Notes under the pieces: generated by a model
What the model saw: the letters and a program-made list of their open reading frames with translations, nothing else
The model's database searches: none
What the model was told of the DNA's origin: nothing
Shown: piece after piece, positions 60,482 to 64,000 of the stretch
How positions within the stretch are numbered: position 1 is the first letter of the stretch
How the letters are laid out: the number at the start of each line of letters is the position of its first letter
Translations under genes and position numbers: made by a program
IMG/VR virus record: IMGVR_UViG_3300043409_001491
Coordinates: 1-64,000 of that record
Reading direction: 5' to 3' (one strand)
Source of the DNA: a virus
DNA length: 64,000 nucleotides

Positions 60482-63400
60482 ATGTCTAACCCATCCAATT
60501 TGTATGCAGAGAAGATCTTTAGTGAACACCCTCTGGTTCTTTGGGCACTAGACGATAAACTTGATTATATAAGTTTAATCTCAGAGGCACAAAGAAATAT
60601 TCTTGGTCTTTGGTCTGCAACAAATTGCACCGCTTACTCTGGCACCTCTTTTGCAGGGGAGCCATTTCCAGCCAGTTATAATACAAAGATTAGATGTACC
60701 GTACCAGTAGGACTAACAAATGAGGCAACATTAATAAGTCCTGACATTATAAATTTTCAAGATCTAGATTCAAGCCTTAAAACATTTTCTATAGGTACTC
60801 ATTTTTATTCAAATAGTCCATACCTTGAATCAGTCTCTATTGGATACGAATACACAGATACAACAACTTCTCAAATAATTCAAAATTTAAAAACATTTCA
60901 AACATCTATATTCCAGCAATGGGGTTTTGTGTCAGAAACATTTCAAATTCCAGATGAAAGTACAGGTTTAAGAATAATCATAAAACTTGTAACAACTGAT
61001 GGAGGGGCTGTTGCAGCAGACTACGAATTTTATTTAAATGGAATAACCCTTGGTCAGTGGTCTGAAGAGTTTAATGTTTCATCTTTAGGTGTTGACTCAC
61101 AGCCTTTCCCAGATGATATCACTTTAGAAACAACAAGCAGAGTTGTTCCTGCATCAGCCTATGGAATTTCATCAGACACTGGCTACTACCTTGTAAACAA
61201 TAAATCCTTGGTTGCAAAAAATACTGGCATCCCACTAGTCTTTGGTGCATCTGGAATTACAAAACTTACACCAAATAATGGTAGTCCGTCAGTTATTTTT
61301 CCTGGAAAAGGATTCTTGCATGAAGTTGGAAGATACAATAACTACACTGTTGAGTTTTGGACAAGAATAAGTTCAGAGTCCACTACGGCTAAAAAAATAT
61401 TTGGTCCAATTGGAAGTAGCGATGGCTTGTATGTAGAAGATGGATTCTTGACACTTTTAATTGGTGAAAGTTTTAATTCTCATTTTGTTTCTGAGTGGTT
61501 TAGGCCAATGTTGATACACATTGCAGTAGTAAATAACAGTGCAGTTGTTATGATAAATGGAGAGCAGGTTATTTCTTTAGATTTTAGCACTGCTTCTATG
61601 AGCCTTCCAGATGGAGTTGATGAAGATTGGGTTGGGTTCTATTCTTATGAAGATGTTACACCAATTGAGATTGATTGTTTTGCCATTTACTCTTATCGCG
61701 TTCCAGATGTTGTTGCAAAAAGAAGATGGGTATATGGTCAGGGAGTCGGATCATCAGAATCAATTGACTCTGCATATTCAGGAACCTCTGCTGCAATTGA
61801 CTATACATTTGCAGACTATACAGCCAACTATACTTATCCAAGTTTTGCACAATGGCAACAGGGAAGTTTTGATAATTTAGCAACTACAGAAAAATACTTA
61901 AAAACCCCAGACTACTCCTTGCCAACAATTTTTACTGGAACAAAAACATTACAAGACATGTACGACGAATCAGAAACACTGTTTGATAACCTTACTAGTG
62001 GAAACATAGGAACTGATTATAGGTTTATATCTTTAAATCCTAATTCGACTTGGGATAATGAAGGAGCCTATATATATTTTACAAACTTTAATGTTTTAAA
62101 TGATCAAGTCGCATCTCTCTATGGAGTTTTTGAAATAGGAAATGAAGGAAGCGGAACAGATCAAGAAGAAAAAATATTATTTAAGGTTTACAGTCAAAGT
62201 ACTGGAAACTATTTTATAGTTAAAGTTGATGGACTTGAGATTGTATACTCTTTAAATTATGGAGGAACCGAAGAAGAAATTTATCGTGTAGAGAATATTT
62301 CTTTAAATGAACCATTTCCAGCAGGGTTTAATATTGAAACACTTGTAGGAGCGTTTGGAGGAAATCTTTCAACATTCTTTGGTAATCAAAACTCTTTAAG
62401 CCTTTATGTTGGAGGCGACAATAATGGAGATAAGACATTTAATGGATACATATATTCAGTTGGATTTTCAACAAAGTCAAATTTAAATTTAATATCAGGT
62501 GTCTTTAATTCTTCTGGCGTTATAGTTAATGAAAATGATACAACATTAAGTGATATAGTAACAGCAGGGCTTTATAATCAAGATGGGGACCTAGTTGATG
62601 CTGAATTTTATAACACTGAATTTTGGGCTTACCTCTACGATGGCGGAACAGTAAAATCAAATTCTACAATTCTACTGGAGCATATGGCAAGTTATACACT
62701 CCTGCCAACATTTTCATATAACAAACTATTCTTAGATATTGGTATTGCTGGTCATTGGGAAGATTATCTGCCGTTGTCTTATTTTGGACAATATGTTGAA
62801 AATGAGGCTGGAAATTCTTTTTATGATTTAGATTTTTTACAGTTTAACTTGGGATATCCATCACCAGATACATTGCTAGAATCAACGGCACAAGGAACAA
62901 TAACTTATGAAGACTTAATGAATAGTTATAAAACACCAGTCAGTAAAACGTATGCTCAACTGCAAAATATAATCCTTACTGGATGGAATAACTATGTAGA
63001 TATGCTAGAAAATTCTTTAAAATATTATGAATACAATACCGAAAATGAATCTATTAGAAGTTATGTAACTTTCCAGTATGTGGATGAAGGTGCAAATGCT
63101 TTGTCAAGTTATTTCACAGAGACTGTTTCTCCACAAGAAAGTTCTGTTATTGATGTGTCCGATTACCCCTCTTGGCAAAGTACAAAGTTTGAAATTATTG
63201 ATAATACATTAGTTTATCCAAGAAAAGATATAGATTTCAATAAACTGGCAGTTGTTTATAGCATTGATTTTAATGTTAGTGGAATAATTAAAAAACCAGT
63301 CATTCTAAAAAAGTTAGAGATTGCCTCTCAATCACTTAATGATAACTCCTTTAATCCAATTGGAACAAGATTCGGTTCTGACCTTTTCCCATACAAGAGG

Positions 63401-64000
63401 TCTGGACTTTACTATGATTATAAATCAAAGAATCCATTTAGCATTTATAAAGGAAGCACACCTTACTTATATACAAACCGTACATCTGGAATCCAGGTTC
63501 GTGGAGATTTTGATTTAAACGAAGATCGTGGTATCTCTATGCCAGTAAATCAGTCTGTTGCAGATAACTATAGAGTAAGCGCCTTTCAATCATGGGTCAA
63601 GTATGAGCAAAGGGTTTTTCCACTAACCCCAATAGCATTATTTGAGGTTGAAAATAAAAATAATACAATTGTATTTTATGTTGTTGCAAATGACAAATTT
63701 GGTAAAAGAGGGGTTGTTTATGCAAAAAACAAAAATGATAACTCTGATTTCAATGAAATTGCATATTTTATAAATGGAAAGGCTGTTCGTGAACCAGTAT
63801 TAACAGTTAAAGAGTGGTCTGTCTTGGGAATTAATTTTACAACAGATTTAAACTTTGACTTGTTCTTAGGCTCTATAAATTTAAAGGGGCCAGCAATCTT
63901 TAATAATATCTCATATTATCAAGCAAATAATCTTCAACAGTTACAATCAAAGATTAATAGACCATGGAACAAGGTTAAGCAAGATGGTGCTATAGATTAT
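60482..64000 (+). CDS. Giant tail protein with LamG-like domains (3' end outside window)
   Basis: Open for all 1173 codons to the window end. MSNPSNLYAEKIFSEHPLVL and WALDDKL open a protein type common in large phages; then ITKLTPNNGSPSVIFPGKGF, YTVEFWTRISSESTTAKKIF and IHIAVVNNSAVVMINGEQVI form a concanavalin/LamG-like jelly roll, and a second such region lies near residues 480-660 (LFKVYSQSTG, LYVGGDNNGDKTFNGYIYSV). Likely a large baseplate or fibre protein. May be related to the partial gene at the window start but this cannot be shown. Confidence 0.82.
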   Translation, partial: MSNPSNLYAEKIFSEHPLVLWALDDKLDYISLISEAQRNILGLWSATNCTAYSGTSFAGEPFPASYNTKIRCTVPVGLTNEATLISPDIINFQDLDSSLKTFSIGTHFYSNSPYLESVSIGYEYTDTTTSQIIQNLKTFQTSIFQQWGFVSETFQIPDESTGLRIIIKLVTTDGGAVAADYEFYLNGITLGQWSEEFNVSSLGVDSQPFPDDITLETTSRVVPASAYGISSDTGYYLVNNKSLVAKNTGIPLVFGASGITKLTPNNGSPSVIFPGKGFLHEVGRYNNYTVEFWTRISSESTTAKKIFGPIGSSDGLYVEDGFLTLLIGESFNSHFVSEWFRPMLIHIAVVNNSAVVMINGEQVISLDFSTASMSLPDGVDEDWVGFYSYEDVTPIEIDCFAIYSYRVPDVVAKRRWVYGQGVGSSESIDSAYSGTSAAIDYTFADYTANYTYPSFAQWQQGSFDNLATTEKYLKTPDYSLPTIFTGTKTLQDMYDESETLFDNLTSGNIGTDYRFISLNPNSTWDNEGAYIYFTNFNVLNDQVASLYGVFEIGNEGSGTDQEEKILFKVYSQSTGNYFIVKVDGLEIVYSLNYGGTEEEIYRVENISLNEPFPAGFNIETLVGAFGGNLSTFFGNQNSLSLYVGGDNNGDKTFNGYIYSVGFSTKSNLNLISGVFNSSGVIVNENDTTLSDIVTAGLYNQDGDLVDAEFYNTEFWAYLYDGGTVKSNSTILLEHMASYTLLPTFSYNKLFLDIGIAGHWEDYLPLSYFGQYVENEAGNSFYDLDFLQFNLGYPSPDTLLESTAQGTITYEDLMNSYKTPVSKTYAQLQNIILTGWNNYVDMLENSLKYYEYNTENESIRSYVTFQYVDEGANALSSYFTETVSPQESSVIDVSDYPSWQSTKFEIIDNTLVYPRKDIDFNKLAVVYSIDFNVSGIIKKPVILKKLEIASQSLNDNSFNPIGTRFGSDLFPYKRSGLYYDYKSKNPFSIYKGSTPYLYTNRTSGIQVRGDFDLNEDRGISMPVNQSVADNYRVSAFQSWVKYEQRVFPLTPIALFEVENKNNTIVFYVVANDKFGKRGVVYAKNKNDNSDFNEIAYFINGKAVREPVLTVKEWSVLGINFTTDLNFDLFLGSINLKGPAIFNNISYYQANNLQQLQSKINRPWNKVKQDGAIDY

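Overview
The window is a stretch of a large, low-GC, double-stranded DNA tailed phage whose host is very probably an actinobacterium. The host inference rests on a WhiB-type iron-sulfur protein, a gp88-family protein, two DUF7455-like zinc ribbons, a class II (B12-dependent) ribonucleotide reductase, and operators matching the TGTGA-N6-TCACA site of actinobacterial CRP/GlxR. The low GC content and the many auxiliary metabolic genes would suit a freshwater actinobacterial host, but that is inference. No integrase, capsid, portal or terminase gene is visible, so this is only part of a genome; both ends cut through structural genes.

Layout. (1) 1-14145, rightward: end of a repeat-rich structural protein, two small membrane proteins, a proteasome-like peptidase, tRNA-Gly and tRNA-Glu, Hsp20, an HNH nuclease beside a structured RNA, a CHAP endolysin, a sulfation cassette (sulfotransferase, 2OG oxygenase, APS kinase fused to a nucleotidyltransferase, DUF2061), a thermonuclease, a thioredoxin, a WhiB protein and a glycosyltransferase. 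(2) 14194-19361, leftward: six overlapping sugar genes (four glycosyltransferase-like, one FkbM methyltransferase, one epimerase). (3) 19391-35476, leftward: tRNAs for Arg, Asn, Met and Asp, endonuclease VII, and about 50 very small genes, many of them zinc-ribbon microproteins, separated by regulatory spacers. A likely replication origin with DnaA boxes and iterated GGTTTG hexamers lies at 23681-24300. (4) 35480-35780: divergent control region. (5) 35781-64000, mostly rightward: small early genes, then virion fibre genes (collagen-like, Pro-Thr repeat, tropism-determinant-like, polyglycine), interrupted by a hydroxylation and glycosylation cluster (two 2OG oxygenases, three HxRRG glycosyltransferases, GDP-mannose 3,5-epimerase), a secreted lysozyme on the other strand, and NrdJ.

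Regulation. Two control classes are visible. The leftward block and the two first rightward units carry eleven CRP-like palindromes in or beside their intergenic spacers, with TTGACA-type promoters. The virion genes are each preceded by an extended -10 element (TGNTATAAT) with little or no -35. Terminators in the leftward block share an A-rich loop and often a trailing CTCGGG.

The most interesting hypothesis is a virion-decoration programme. A prolyl-4-hydroxylase-like enzyme sits directly beside a collagen-like fibre and a long Pro-Thr repeat protein, followed by glycosyltransferases and a plant-type GDP-mannose 3,5-epimerase. A second set of genes could supply PAPS and transfer sulfate. Together they could build hydroxyproline-rich, glycosylated and perhaps sulfated fibres or host-surface glycans.
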